Notes under the pieces: model-generated
The model's database searches: none
Seen by the model: only the letters and a program-made list of their open reading frames with translations
Told to the model about the DNA's origin: nothing
Assembly: GCF_013409865.1 (NCBI RefSeq)
Contig: NZ_JACCBM010000001.1
Coordinates: forward strand, 2,666,001 to 2,730,000
Direction of reading: 5' to 3'
Source of the DNA: Herbiconiux flava
GTDB taxonomy: Bacteria > Actinomycetota > Actinomycetes > Actinomycetales > Microbacteriaceae
Length of the DNA stretch: 64,000 bases
In this document: piece by piece, positions 43,534-52,635 of the stretch
Position numbering within the stretch: the first letter of the stretch is position 1
Layout: each line of letters starts with the position of its first letter
Program-made: the position numbers and the translations under genes

Positions 43534-44433
43534 CTAGCCCCCCACCGCCTCGAACCCGACGGCATCGCCCGGCCTCAGCTGTGCCGCCACGTCCACGGCT
43601 TCCGGCGTGAGCACCGCGATCACCGGGTAGCCGCCCGTCACCGGGTGGTCGCGCAGGAACACCACCGGTTCGCCGCTCGGCGGCAGCTGCACCGCGCCGA
43701 CGACCATGCCCTCGCTGGGCAGGGTGAGCGCCTCGCGTCCGGGTTCGGCGGATGACGGCGGGCCGACGAGCCGCACGCCGACACGGTTCGACGCGGGCGA
43801 GACGGTCCACTCGGTGGCGAGCAGCCGCGGCCAGCCCGCGTCGCCCGCCAGCTCGGCGCGCGGCCCGGGCGTCACCGCGAGCATCCACCCCGGTCGCCAC
43901 CCGATCGCCGACGGCAGCAGCGTCGCCTCGGGCCACTCCCCCGCGGCATCGCCCACCGGCAGCACCTCGCCGGCCCGCAGCGGGGCCGGACCGAGCCCGC
44001 TCAGCACGTCGCTCGACCGGCTGCCGAGCGTCGGCGGCACGGCGAATCCGCCGCGCACGGCGAGCACGGTGCGGAGGCCGGCCGACGGCGTCCCCACCCG
44101 CACGACGTCGCCGTCGCCGAGGGTGAACGAACAGCCCACCGGATGCTCGACCGCCGCCCGCCCGCCACCCCGCTCCACCACGACTTCCGCCGAGGCCCCC
44201 GTCACGGCCACGAGCAGCGCCCCGCGTGCGCGCAGCGCGATCCCGCCGAGCACGGACTCCAGCACGGCCGCCCCCGACGCGTTCCCCACCAGCCGGTTGG
44301 CTGCCCGGTACGCGCCCTGGTCGGCGGCACCCGATCCGGTCACGCCGAGGTGCGCGAAGCCCGGCCGGCCCGCATCCTGCACCAGTGTCAGCGGACCGGT
44401 CGCCAGCACCTCGACCGCGTGCTCAGCCGGCAT
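43534..44433 (-). CDS. pxpC: 5-oxoprolinase subunit C (biotin-dependent carboxyltransferase-like)
   Basis: 299 aa KipA/PxpC family: VLATGPLTLVQDAGRPGFAHLGVTGSGAAD at the N-terminus and GMVVGAVQLPPSGEPVVFLRDHPVTGGYPVI near the C-terminus are characteristic. With PxpA and PxpB it forms the ATP-dependent prokaryotic 5-oxoprolinase that opens pyroglutamate, a damage product of glutamate/glutamine. It overlaps pxpB by 11 bases and is last in pxpA-pxpB-pxpC. Confidence 0.9.
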   Translation of the reverse strand: MPAEHAVEVLATGPLTLVQDAGRPGFAHLGVTGSGAADQGAYRAANRLVGNASGAAVLESVLGGIALRARGALLVAVTGASAEVVVERGGGRAAVEHPVGCSFTLGDGDVVRVGTPSAGLRTVLAVRGGFAVPPTLGSRSSDVLSGLGPAPLRAGEVLPVGDAAGEWPEATLLPSAIGWRPGWMLAVTPGPRAELAGDAGWPRLLATEWTVSPASNRVGVRLVGPPSSAEPGREALTLPSEGMVVGAVQLPPSGEPVVFLRDHPVTGGYPVIAVLTPEAVDVAAQLRPGDAVGFEAVGG

Positions 44434-45100
44434 CGACGAACCCCACGACCGTGCCCGGGGCGATCAGGGCGGGGTCGTCGCGTCGGCTGTCCCAGAGCGC
44501 CGCGTCGGTGTGCCCGATCAGGTGCCAGCCGCCCGGCGACTCCCGCGGATACACGCCGCAGTACCCCGCGGCCAGCGCCACCGATCCCGCGGGCACAGCA
44601 GACCGGGGCGTCGCCCGGCGCGGCAGCGCCAGCCGCCCTTCGTCGTCGCCCATCAGGTAGGCGAAGCCGGGCGCGAAGCCGATGAAGGCGGCCGTCCAGC
44701 GGGTGGCGGTGTGCAGCGCGATCAGCTCGCCGACGGTCAGCCCGAGTGTGCGCGCTACGTCGTCGAGGTCGGGTCCGTCGTAGGTCACCGGGATCTCCAC
44801 CCGCCGCTGCCCGGCCCCGGCGACCGGGGCCACGGGCGCGGTCGCCGCCTCCTCCAGCCCGCGCCGCACCCGGGCGGCGTCGGTGCGTGCGGCGTCGAAG
44901 GTGACGAGCACCGTGCGTTCGGCCGGCACCACGTCGATCACCCCGTCGAGGGCGGGAGACGCAGACGGCTGCGCCCTCAGGCGGGAGTAGAGGGTGAGGG
45001 CGGAACGGGCATCCGGAACCTCGGCCAGCAGCGCCGAGCCGCCGAGCGCGCGCAGCTGCAGCCGGGGTGGCGACTCGGGTGTCTGCCCGGGCCCGGTCAT
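44423..45100 (-). CDS. pxpB: 5-oxoprolinase subunit B (KipI family)
   Basis: 225 aa. Family segments IPVTYDGPDLDDVARTLGLT and FIGFAPGFAYLMGDD, then GSVALAAGYCGVYPRESPGGWHLIG, are intact. It shares 4 bases with pxpA and 11 with pxpC, so the three products should be made together. Confidence 0.9.
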   Translation of the reverse strand: MTGPGQTPESPPRLQLRALGGSALLAEVPDARSALTLYSRLRAQPSASPALDGVIDVVPAERTVLVTFDAARTDAARVRRGLEEAATAPVAPVAGAGQRRVEIPVTYDGPDLDDVARTLGLTVGELIALHTATRWTAAFIGFAPGFAYLMGDDEGRLALPRRATPRSAVPAGSVALAAGYCGVYPRESPGGWHLIGHTDAALWDSRRDDPALIAPGTVVGFVDAG

Positions 45101-45861
45101 CGCACCGCGAAGGGCGCGACCGTGAGCCCCGAGGCCTCCAGCGCGTCGCGCACGGTGCGGGCGATGCGCACGGCACCCGGGGTGTCGCCGTGCACGCAGA
45201 TCGTCTCGGCCGAGAGGGGCAGCTCGGTGCCGTCGACGGCGGTGATCACGCCCTCGGCGGCCAGGCGGAGCATCCGCTCGCCGATCTCGTCGGGGTCGTG
45301 CAGCACCGCGCCCGCTTCGCTGCGCGGCACGAGGCTGCCGTCGGACCGGTAGCCGCGGTCGGCGAAGGCCTCGGGCACGAAACGCAGGCCCTCGGCCTCG
45401 GCGAGCCGGCCGATCTCGGAGTCGGGCAGGCCCACGATGGGCAGCGTCGCGTCGACTGCGAGCACGGCCTCGACCACGGCCGCCGCCTGCAGCTCGTCGT
45501 GCACGACGCGGTTGTAGAGGGCGCCGTGCGGCTTGAGGTAGGCGACGCGGGTTCCGGATGCGGTGGCCAGCCCCTGCAGTGCCCCCAGCTGATAGACCAC
45601 ATCGGCCATCAGGTCGGCGGGCGGCAGGTCGAGGGCGCGGCGGCCGAAGCCGCGGAGGTCGGGGTACGAGACCTGGGCGCCGATGCTCACCCGGTGCGCG
45701 GCGGCCTGGCGCACCGTGGCGAGCAGGCCGGACGGGTCGCCGGCGTGGAAGCCGCAGGCGACGTTCGCGCTGGTGACGAGCTCGAGCATGGAGCGGTCGT
45801 CGCCGAGGGTCCAGGCGCCGTAGGACTCGCCGAGGTCGGCGTTGAGGTCGATGGAGGTCAT
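45097..45861 (-). CDS. pxpA: 5-oxoprolinase subunit A (LamB/YcsF family)
   Basis: 254 aa. IDLNADLGESYGAWTLGDD at the N-terminus and SANVACGFHAGDP give the metal-binding Asp/His; VKPHGALYN-like YLKPHGALYNRV follows. First gene of the pxp operon, 22 bases downstream of coaE. Confidence 0.92.
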   Translation of the reverse strand: MTSIDLNADLGESYGAWTLGDDRSMLELVTSANVACGFHAGDPSGLLATVRQAAAHRVSIGAQVSYPDLRGFGRRALDLPPADLMADVVYQLGALQGLATASGTRVAYLKPHGALYNRVVHDELQAAAVVEAVLAVDATLPIVGLPDSEIGRLAEAEGLRFVPEAFADRGYRSDGSLVPRSEAGAVLHDPDEIGERMLRLAAEGVITAVDGTELPLSAETICVHGDTPGAVRIARTVRDALEASGLTVAPFAVR

Positions 45862-45883
45862 GGCGCGCGTGTCGCTCTCGGCC

Positions 45884-46519
45884 TCAGTCGGCGGATGCCC
45901 GGTCGGCGGCCTCGCGCACCCGGATCCACGCGGCGTCGGTCTGCTGCACGGTCTCGTCGAGGGAGCCGCCCGTGTCGATCACCACGTCGGCGAGGGCGCG
46001 GCGCTCCTCGTCGCTCGCCTGCGCGGCGACGCGTCGGGCGGCCTCGTCGGCGGCCATCCCCCGCAGCTCGATGAGGCGCTGCACCCGCACCTCGGCCGGG
46101 GCCTCGACCACCACGACGAAGCGGAAGAGCCCGTCGCGGCGCCCGCCCGACTCGGCCAGCAGCGGCACGTCGTAGACGACGATCGCGTCGGGGTCGGCCT
46201 GCGCGGTGTCGGCCAGGCGCTCCTTCAGCAGCGCGGCGACGGCCGGATGGGTGATGCCGTTCAGGTCGAGCCGCGCCGTCTCATCGGCGAAGACGATGGA
46301 GCCGAGCGCCGGACGGTCGAGCCGGCCGTCGGCGTCGATGACCCCCGGGCCGAAGCGCTCGGCGATCGCGGCCAGGCCGGGGGTGCCCGGCTCGACCGCC
46401 TCCCGGGCGAGCCGGTCGGCGTCGATCACGACGGCGCCGTGCTCGGCGAAGCGGCGGGCGACGGTGGATTTGCCGGCGGCGATGCCTCCGGTGAGCGCGA
46501 TCACGAACACGCTGCCCAT
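45884..46519 (-). CDS. coaE: Dephospho-CoA kinase
   Basis: 211 aa from the ATG giving MGSVFVIALTGGIAAGKST; the longer upstream frame runs back into the hairpin region and is not coding. P-loop GGIAAGKST (about 11-19), VIDADRLAREAVEPGTPG and LNGITHPAV are CoaE hallmarks. It phosphorylates dephospho-CoA in the last CoA step. Some Micrococcales CoaE proteins carry an extra C-terminal UPF0157 domain; this one does not. It lies between rpsA and pxpA on one strand. Confidence 0.94.
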   Translation of the reverse strand: MGSVFVIALTGGIAAGKSTVARRFAEHGAVVIDADRLAREAVEPGTPGLAAIAERFGPGVIDADGRLDRPALGSIVFADETARLDLNGITHPAVAALLKERLADTAQADPDAIVVYDVPLLAESGGRRDGLFRFVVVVEAPAEVRVQRLIELRGMAADEAARRVAAQASDEERRALADVVIDTGGSLDETVQQTDAAWIRVREAADRASAD

Positions 46520-46554
46520 GCTAGCGGGCGGCCCGGGCGCCGGCCGTGGAACGG

Positions 46555-46588
46555 CGGATGGCCGCCCCTCGAGAGGGACGGCCATCCG
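46555..46588 (-). terminator. Hairpin between rpsA and coaE
   Basis: CGGATGGCCG 46555-46564 pairs with CGGCCATCCG 46579-46588, extended by CCCTC/GAGGG inside. No T tract. It lies in the 84-base gap, and probably ends most rpsA transcription. Confidence 0.6.
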
Positions 46589-46603
46589 GTACTGCTGGTG
46601 TGA

Positions 46604-48055
46604 CTAGTTGTTCGAGCTGAGCTTCTCGCGCAGTGCGGCGAGGGTCTCGTCGTCGGCGAGGGTGCCCGCGCCGGTCGACTCGCTCGAGAACGAGTTCGAG
46701 GCAGAGGGGATGTCGCTGTTGAGCGCCTCGGCGGCCGACGTCGCGACCTGCTTCTTGTGGGCCTCCCAGCGGGCCTGCGCCTCGGCGTAGTCCTGCTCCC
46801 ACTTCTCGCGCTGGGCCTCGAAGCCCTCTTTCCACTCGTTGGTCTCCGGGTCGAAGCCCTCGGGGTACTTGTAGTTCCCCTGGTCGTCGTACTCGGTGAG
46901 CATGCCGTAGAGCGCCGGGTCGAACTCGGTGCCCTCGGGGTCGACGCCCTCGTTCGCCTGCTTCAGCGAGAGGCTGATGCGGCGACGCTCGAGGTCGATG
47001 TCGATGACCTTGACGAAGACCTCGTCGCCGACCGACACGACCTGCTCGGCGAGCTCGACGTGCTTGCCGGAGAGCTCGGAGATGTGCACCAGACCCTCGA
47101 TGCCCTCGGCGACGCGGACGAACGCACCGAACGGCACCAGCTTGGTGACCTTTCCGGGCGCGACCTGGCCGATGGCGTGGGTACGGGCGAACACCTGCCA
47201 CGGGTCTTCCTGCGTCGCCTTGAGCGACAGGGAGACACGCTCGCGGTCGAGGTCGACCTCGAGGATCTCGACGGTGACCTCCTGGCCCACCTCGACGACC
47301 TCGGAGGCGTGCTCGATGTGCTTCCAGGAGAGCTCGGAGACGTGAACCAGACCGTCGACGCCGCCCAGGTCGACGAACGCACCGAAGTTGACGATCGACG
47401 AGACGACGCCCTTGCGGACCTGCCCCTTCTGGAGGTTGTTGAGGAAGGTGGTGCGGCTCTCGGACTGCGTCTGCTCGAGCAGGGCGCGGCGCGACAGCAC
47501 GACGTTGTTGCGGTTCTTGTCGAGCTCGAGGATCTTCGCCTCGATCTCCTGGCCCAGGTACGGGGTCAGGTCGCGAACGCGGCGGAGCTCGATCAGCGAG
47601 GCGGGGAGGAAGCCGCGGAGGCCGATGTCGACGATCAGGCCGCCCTTGACGACCTCGATGACCGAACCGGTCACCACGCCGTCGGCGTCCTTGATCTTCT
47701 CGACGTCGCCCCATGCGCGCTCGTACTGGGCGCGCTTCTTCGACAGGATGAGCCGGCCTTCCTTGTCCTCCTTCTGGAGGACGAGGGCCTCGACCAGGTC
47801 ACCGACCTGAACGACCTCGGTCGGGTCGACATCGTGCTTGATCGAGAGTTCACGCGAAGGGATGACGCCCTCCGTCTTGTAACCGACGTCGAGGAGGACC
47901 TCGTCGCGGTCGATCTTCACGACGGTGCCCTCGATGAGGTCTCCGTCGTTGAAGAATTTCAGAGTCTTTTCGACCGCGGCGAGGAAGTCTTCAGCAGATC
48001 CGATGTCATTGATGGCGACCTGCTTGGTTGCCTTTTCGGTCGTTGCGATTGTCAT
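46604..48055 (-). CDS. rpsA: 30S ribosomal protein S1
   Basis: 483 aa with four S1 RNA-binding repeats (about 35-105, 120-190, 207-277, 294-364), each showing the G-x-V...F-G-A-F-V-D pattern (for example IVNFGAFVDLGGVDGLVHVSEL). This is the four-repeat actinobacterial form. The C-terminal 120 residues are charged and probably disordered. GGAG lies about 9 bases before the ATG. Its 114-base upstream gap contains a short inverted repeat. Confidence 0.97.
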   Translation of the reverse strand: MTIATTEKATKQVAINDIGSAEDFLAAVEKTLKFFNDGDLIEGTVVKIDRDEVLLDVGYKTEGVIPSRELSIKHDVDPTEVVQVGDLVEALVLQKEDKEGRLILSKKRAQYERAWGDVEKIKDADGVVTGSVIEVVKGGLIVDIGLRGFLPASLIELRRVRDLTPYLGQEIEAKILELDKNRNNVVLSRRALLEQTQSESRTTFLNNLQKGQVRKGVVSSIVNFGAFVDLGGVDGLVHVSELSWKHIEHASEVVEVGQEVTVEILEVDLDRERVSLSLKATQEDPWQVFARTHAIGQVAPGKVTKLVPFGAFVRVAEGIEGLVHISELSGKHVELAEQVVSVGDEVFVKVIDIDLERRRISLSLKQANEGVDPEGTEFDPALYGMLTEYDDQGNYKYPEGFDPETNEWKEGFEAQREKWEQDYAEAQARWEAHKKQVATSAAEALNSDIPSASNSFSSESTGAGTLADDETLAALREKLSSNN

Positions 48056-48147
48056 GTAGTGGTTGCTCCGTTGTGGACATGATTCAGGCCGGTCGCGCGG
48101 GATCTCATTCGAAGTCCAGGTTTTCCGCGACTGGCAGGCGGATAGAA

Positions 48148-48161
48148 GTCACAGAAGTGAC
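48148..48161. repeat. Short inverted repeat in the rpsA leader region
   Basis: GTCAC-AGAA-GTGAC, 5-bp arms with a 4-base spacer, about 93 bases upstream of the rpsA start and just past the end of the LuxR-type gene. It could be an operator or part of a weak terminator; I cannot decide. Confidence 0.35.
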
Positions 48162-48169
48162 GCTCTAGT

Positions 48170-50707
48170 CTAGCTATTCAGCTCACTGTCCTGCAACGCC
48201 TTCGAGGCACCGGGTATTCCGACGCCGGAGCCCGAGAGCGCGCCCGCCAGCTCGCTCCGGCCCCGCACCCCGAGCTTGCGGTAGACCCGCAGCAGATGCG
48301 TCTCCACCGTGCGCACCGACAGCACGAGCGTCTCGGCGATCTCCCGATTCGACCGGCCCTGGAGGACGAGATCGACGATCTCCCGCTCGCGATCGGACAG
48401 CTGGGGGCCGGAGGGACCGGCGTCGCCGGGCGCTCCGGCGCGACAGATCGCCGCGTGGGCGGCGGCCCGTCGCGATGAGGCCGCCGCCGGCCGTGTCCGG
48501 CCCTCGGCGACGTGCAGTTCGGCTGCGGCGCTGAAGGCCTCCTGTGCGTGAGCGTGCATTCCGAGGGACGCGGCCGTCTCGCCGATCCCGTCGAACTCGT
48601 CTGCGAGGTCCGGGTCTGCGCCGTCGGGTGCCTGTTTCCGCGCCAGGGCGCGCGCCTGACGGACGAGGAGGACGATCGAGCATCCGTCCACCGTGGTCGC
48701 GAGCTCTTCCATCCGGCCCACGACCCTGGCGGCGGCTCCGGACCGCGCGGCCCCGCTCAGCGCGATGATCTCCGACAGCGAGAACCCCATGCCGCCGTGG
48801 ATGGAGGCGGCGGCCAGGAATTCGTCGACTGCCTCGCGGTGCTCGCCTAGCCCGTGGAGTACCCAGCCGTGGGCATCTCGGGCCCAGCCCTCGAGGAGGG
48901 GTTTCCCGGCGGAGGCCGCGAGAATGGGGGCGAGGGTTCCGTTCGCCTCGGCGCCCTCACCGGCAGCGGCCAATGCCTGAGCGAGGGCCAGCTGTGCCAG
49001 GAGCGCCGCCTCGCCGAGCTCGAACCGTTCGAGCCCGTGCAATGCCGTGCGCAATTCGGGAACGGCCTCGGCCACCCGCCCCGCATGGCCGAGCGCGACA
49101 GCCGCCGACCACCGGCAGAGCGACTCCTGTTCGGCTCGCCCGAGACTCGCCGCCTCGTCGCCCAGCAGGGACAGCTGCTCGAGAGTCGTGTCGAACGACT
49201 GATCCCACAGCATCGAGTAGATCTGCCCCCAGCGCACCCGGAAGGTGTCGGCTCCCGCTGCGCAGAGAGTCGCCTCTACGTCGCGCAGTTCGTCGACCGC
49301 ATTCCGCGAGTGCCCGCGCATCACGAGCAGGGAGGCCTCGAAGGCGACCCTCTCGCCCTCGAGCACGAGGGAGTGGTCGACCGGCACGACGGAGCTGATC
49401 ACGGCGTCGGTGCCGCCCTGCTCGATGGAGAGGGATGCGAGCTCCGAGTCGGACCCGACCCCGCTCCGCGACGGTCCGGTCGGTAGGCTCCAGGACGAGT
49501 CGGGGTCGGCGACGCGCGCTTCGACGAGCTGCACCAGCTGCTCATAGATCCGGGCTCGTCCCGGGTGGACCGCCTCGTCGACGTCGATCTCGCGCAGCCG
49601 GGCGAGTGCATCGGCCGGGTGACCGAGTTGGGACTCGGCGGCGGCGAGCACGAAGGAGGCCTCGATCGGTGCCCCGTTCTTCAGCGCCGCGGCGGCCAGC
49701 CGACTCGCGAGGTCGACGCGCGACGCCCGGAGCGCGGTCTCTGCGGCTCGGGTCAAGGCCGCACCGTCGACGTTCCAGTCCAGAGGCAGCGCGAGGCGCG
49801 CCAGAGCGAGGAGCTCGCGCTCGTCTGACTCGGCGGCCGGGCGGTCGGAGAGGGCCTCGACGATCGCGTTCGAGAGTCGGCGCCGGCGGAGGCGCCCGAT
49901 CGTGTGGGGCAGCAGCTGCTCGGCGACGGGATCGTGGACACGGCATCGGACCGCATCGTCCAGGCCCAGCACGTCGATCGCCCCCGTGGACTCCAGTAGC
50001 TCCAGCACGCTCTGCGCCTCGGAACCGAGCTGTGCGCCCAGCACGTCCCGGGTGCGCTCGAGTCCCAGCTCCGGGGCGAGGGCCACCAGGTCCAGAGCCG
50101 TCTCGACGTCGGCAGTGGGGAACGGCAGGTCGAGGCGGGCGAACAGGAGCCGGCGCAGCCCCTCGAGCCGGGGCGACGACCCGGACAGCAACCAGATGCC
50201 GTCATTGTCGACGAGGGCGCCGGTGGCCTTAAGCTCTCTCACTGCCTCCCGCAGCACGACGAGGTCTCCCCCGTCGCGCCGGGGCAGCAGAATGGGCACG
50301 GCTTCTGCGGCGAGCGGGCCGCCGAGCAGCCGACGCGCGATACGGAGGACCGCAGCCCGGTCGAAGGGGTCGAGACGGAGGCGCAGGGGCTCGAACTCGT
50401 CGGTGAGCCTGTCCAGCCACGGCTCGGCCGACGAACGGACGGCGGTCACGAGCACAGGGACGACATCACCGCGCACGACGGCTTCGGCCAGCCGCTTGCC
50501 CGACTGCCCGTCGAGCGGGCTGTCGTCGTCGTGGACCCAGAGACGTCGGCGGAGCGGTTCGTCGACACCCGCGACGACTGAGCGCACGAAGGTGCTCCGC
50601 CCCGACCCACGCTCCCCCGAGACGATCACTCCGCGGCCGGTCATCAGTGCCTCGTGCGCAGCGCGCAACGCGACCGTTCGATGGATGTCGCCTTCGACGC
50701 CCGTCAT
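48170..50707 (-). CDS. Large LuxR-family regulator (LAL type), paralogue 2
   Basis: 845 aa. Architecture as in the regulator at 30622-33201: N-terminal NTPase with P-loop GERGSGRST (Arg in place of Lys) and acidic LWVHDDDSPLDG, a segment DLVVLREAVRELKATGAL nearly identical to DLVVLRAAVVDLKAVGAL of paralogue 1, a long Ala-rich helical middle, and C-terminal LuxR helix-turn-helix (about 767-826) LSDREREIVDLVLQGRSNREIAETLVL followed by SVRTVETHLLRVYRKLG. GGAGAAGG precedes the ATG directly. It lies upstream of rpsA on the same strand. Signal and targets unknown. Confidence 0.85.
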   Translation of the reverse strand: MTGVEGDIHRTVALRAAHEALMTGRGVIVSGERGSGRSTFVRSVVAGVDEPLRRRLWVHDDDSPLDGQSGKRLAEAVVRGDVVPVLVTAVRSSAEPWLDRLTDEFEPLRLRLDPFDRAAVLRIARRLLGGPLAAEAVPILLPRRDGGDLVVLREAVRELKATGALVDNDGIWLLSGSSPRLEGLRRLLFARLDLPFPTADVETALDLVALAPELGLERTRDVLGAQLGSEAQSVLELLESTGAIDVLGLDDAVRCRVHDPVAEQLLPHTIGRLRRRRLSNAIVEALSDRPAAESDERELLALARLALPLDWNVDGAALTRAAETALRASRVDLASRLAAAALKNGAPIEASFVLAAAESQLGHPADALARLREIDVDEAVHPGRARIYEQLVQLVEARVADPDSSWSLPTGPSRSGVGSDSELASLSIEQGGTDAVISSVVPVDHSLVLEGERVAFEASLLVMRGHSRNAVDELRDVEATLCAAGADTFRVRWGQIYSMLWDQSFDTTLEQLSLLGDEAASLGRAEQESLCRWSAAVALGHAGRVAEAVPELRTALHGLERFELGEAALLAQLALAQALAAAGEGAEANGTLAPILAASAGKPLLEGWARDAHGWVLHGLGEHREAVDEFLAAASIHGGMGFSLSEIIALSGAARSGAAARVVGRMEELATTVDGCSIVLLVRQARALARKQAPDGADPDLADEFDGIGETAASLGMHAHAQEAFSAAAELHVAEGRTRPAAASSRRAAAHAAICRAGAPGDAGPSGPQLSDREREIVDLVLQGRSNREIAETLVLSVRTVETHLLRVYRKLGVRGRSELAGALSGSGVGIPGASKALQDSELNS

Positions 50708-50831
50708 CCTTCTCCCACAATCGCCCCCACTCGGTCCACGGCCATTCCCGTCGTGGACGCACCATTGTGACCTAACGGGCCCGCGAGCACCAGGTCCCGA
50801 TCACAGGCTCAGAGCAGAGACGGTGGCCGAG

Positions 50832-51854
50832 TCACCGTGTCTTCACCGGTCTGGGGTAGCGCCGTGAGGCCGCGCGCTGCGCGACGATCGCGGCGAGGGC
50901 CGCGTCGTGGTCGCGGTAGCGGAAGGGGTAGCCCGCCGCCTCGAGGCGCTCGGGCAGCACCCAGCGGCTCTTCAGCACGAGCTCGGTCTCGGTGCGGATG
51001 GCGACCGAGCCGAGCTCGAGCATCCATCGCCAGGTGGGGATGCCGACGCGGGCCCCGACCGCGCGGCGCACCGAGGCCATGAAGGTGCGGTTGTCGGTGG
51101 GGTTCGGCGCCGAGACGTTGACGACGCCGTCGATCGAGGGGGTCTCGTCGACGAAGTGCACGACGCCCACGACGTCGTCGAGGTGCACCCAGCTGAAGCG
51201 CTGCCGGCCGCCCCGGGAGCTCGGGCGGTAGCGGTGGTAGGTGCCCGCGGCGACTCCGGCGCGGGTCGCGGGCCAGTGCCCGTCGAACTGCGGGCCGCCG
51301 AGCCCGAAGCGCGCGAGCATCATGATGGGCGCCAGAGCACTGCCGTCGCCGAGCACGATCGCCGTGCGCAATGCGACCCGGCGCGTCGCGGGCAGCTCGC
51401 CGCGGAAGAACTCGGCCTCCCAGCTCGTGGCGACGTTCACCGAGAAGCCCTCGCCGATCTCGCCCGTCGACTCGGTCATCGGCCGGTCGTCGGCGTGGCG
51501 GTAGATGGTCGCGGTCGACGAGTTGATCCACAGGCGGGGCGGATGCGCGGCGGCGGCCACGGCCTCGTTCAGCGCCCGCGTGGTCTCCAGCCGTGAACGG
51601 AAGATCTCGGCGCGGTTCGCCGCGTCGTACCGGCAGTTCACGCTCTTGCCGGCCATGTTGATCAGGAGGTCGGCGCCGTCGACGGCGGCGGCAATCGCCG
51701 CGGGATCGCTCCAGCGCGCATCCGGCCCCCGACGACCGATGAGCAGCACCTCGGCGCCCTCGTCGCGGAAGGACTGCGCGAGGGCGGTGCCGATGAAGCC
51801 GGATGCTCCGGCGAGCACAACCCGCCGTGTCGGCGTGGCCTCCGGCGACGTCAC
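50832..51854 (-). CDS. TIGR01777-family NAD(P)-dependent epimerase-like protein
   Basis: 340 aa extended SDR. GASGFIGTAL (about 15-24) is the nucleotide-binding motif; LINMAGKSVNCRYDAANRAEI is the TIGR01777 signature (also called YfcH/SDR39U1), and the C-terminal DUF1731-like part has LEAAGYPFRYRDHDAALAAI. The substrate is unknown. The GTG start overlaps the DUF4166 stop, and it is the last of three coupled genes that start with the DUF885 gene. Confidence 0.88.
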   Translation of the reverse strand: MTSPEATPTRRVVLAGASGFIGTALAQSFRDEGAEVLLIGRRGPDARWSDPAAIAAAVDGADLLINMAGKSVNCRYDAANRAEIFRSRLETTRALNEAVAAAAHPPRLWINSSTATIYRHADDRPMTESTGEIGEGFSVNVATSWEAEFFRGELPATRRVALRTAIVLGDGSALAPIMMLARFGLGGPQFDGHWPATRAGVAAGTYHRYRPSSRGGRQRFSWVHLDDVVGVVHFVDETPSIDGVVNVSAPNPTDNRTFMASVRRAVGARVGIPTWRWMLELGSVAIRTETELVLKSRWVLPERLEAAGYPFRYRDHDAALAAIVAQRAASRRYPRPVKTR

Positions 51855-52633
51855 TCGGGGCCGCCCGGGTGGTGACCCTGGGGTGTCGCGGCCCCGTCGG
51901 ACGAGGACGGGCGCGCGACGGCGGGGTCGGCGGCGGCGCCGGACCCGGCGCCTCCCGCCGCATCCGCACGCACCCGTGCCCGCACCGGCTCGGGCCGGAT
52001 CTCGTACTGGAAGGTGCCCGCGTACTCGTACACCCGCCCCACGACCGGCGCCTCGACCACGGCGGTGACGCGCTGCGCACCCTCCCCCGCGTTGGCGGCG
52101 TCGTCGAAGCGCTCGACCACGGTGACCCGCGGCGACAGCGCCGCCGGCAGCCGCACGAAGTGCCGCCCGACCCGCAGCTCGAGCACGGTCGAGGTGAGGT
52201 GCAGCTCGCCCCGCACGACCCGCGTCGCGAGCCGCACCCGGAAGCGCCGGTCGAGGCCGAGGTGGTCGACCAGCCCGTCGGCGCCCGGGTTCTCGGCGGT
52301 GATCGCGTCGACCATGGCCTGCGCGCCGCTGAGGAAGTGGAAGCGGCGCACCGCGATCACACCCGTGCGCCCGTCACGGTCGACGAGCGGGGCGTTGACG
52401 ATGCTGAAGGGGACGTTGTGCTCCCAGGCGGGGAACAGGATGCCCTGCCGGGCCAGCATCCCGAGCACCGGCCAGAGCCAGCGCCGAGGCGTGCCGATCT
52501 GCTCGAACACCCCGCTGCCGTAGCCGCGGAAGCCGGGCTTGATGCCCCCGACGTAGCGGCGCACCACCGGATGCAGGTCGTCGAGGGCCGAGCCGGAGGT
52601 CAGCTCGTAGGGGGAACGCGCGCGGGCGGCCAC
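51851..52633 (-). CDS. DUF4166 domain protein
   Basis: 260 aa from the GTG immediately after the DUF885 stop, giving (V)AARARSPYELTSGSALDDLHPVVRRYVGG. LHPVVRRYVGG, WPVLGMLARQGILFPAWEHNVPF and RRFHFLSGAQAMVDAI match DUF4166, a family of unknown function often paired with sugar/epimerase-like genes. The last 45 residues are Ala/Pro/Gly-rich and probably disordered. It overlaps the TIGR01777 gene by 4 bases, so translation is coupled. Confidence 0.8.
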   Translation of the reverse strand: MAARARSPYELTSGSALDDLHPVVRRYVGGIKPGFRGYGSGVFEQIGTPRRWLWPVLGMLARQGILFPAWEHNVPFSIVNAPLVDRDGRTGVIAVRRFHFLSGAQAMVDAITAENPGADGLVDHLGLDRRFRVRLATRVVRGELHLTSTVLELRVGRHFVRLPAALSPRVTVVERFDDAANAGEGAQRVTAVVEAPVVGRVYEYAGTFQYEIRPEPVRARVRADAAGGAGSGAAADPAVARPSSSDGAATPQGHHPGGPE

Positions 52634-52635
52634 GA

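Noticed and set aside
51091..51100. TTGTCGGTGG on the plus strand, an exact match to the RecA-NDp upstream half.
   Set aside because: It lies antisense inside the TIGR01777 gene, has no TANNNT hexamer at 7-8 bases and no gene start follows.
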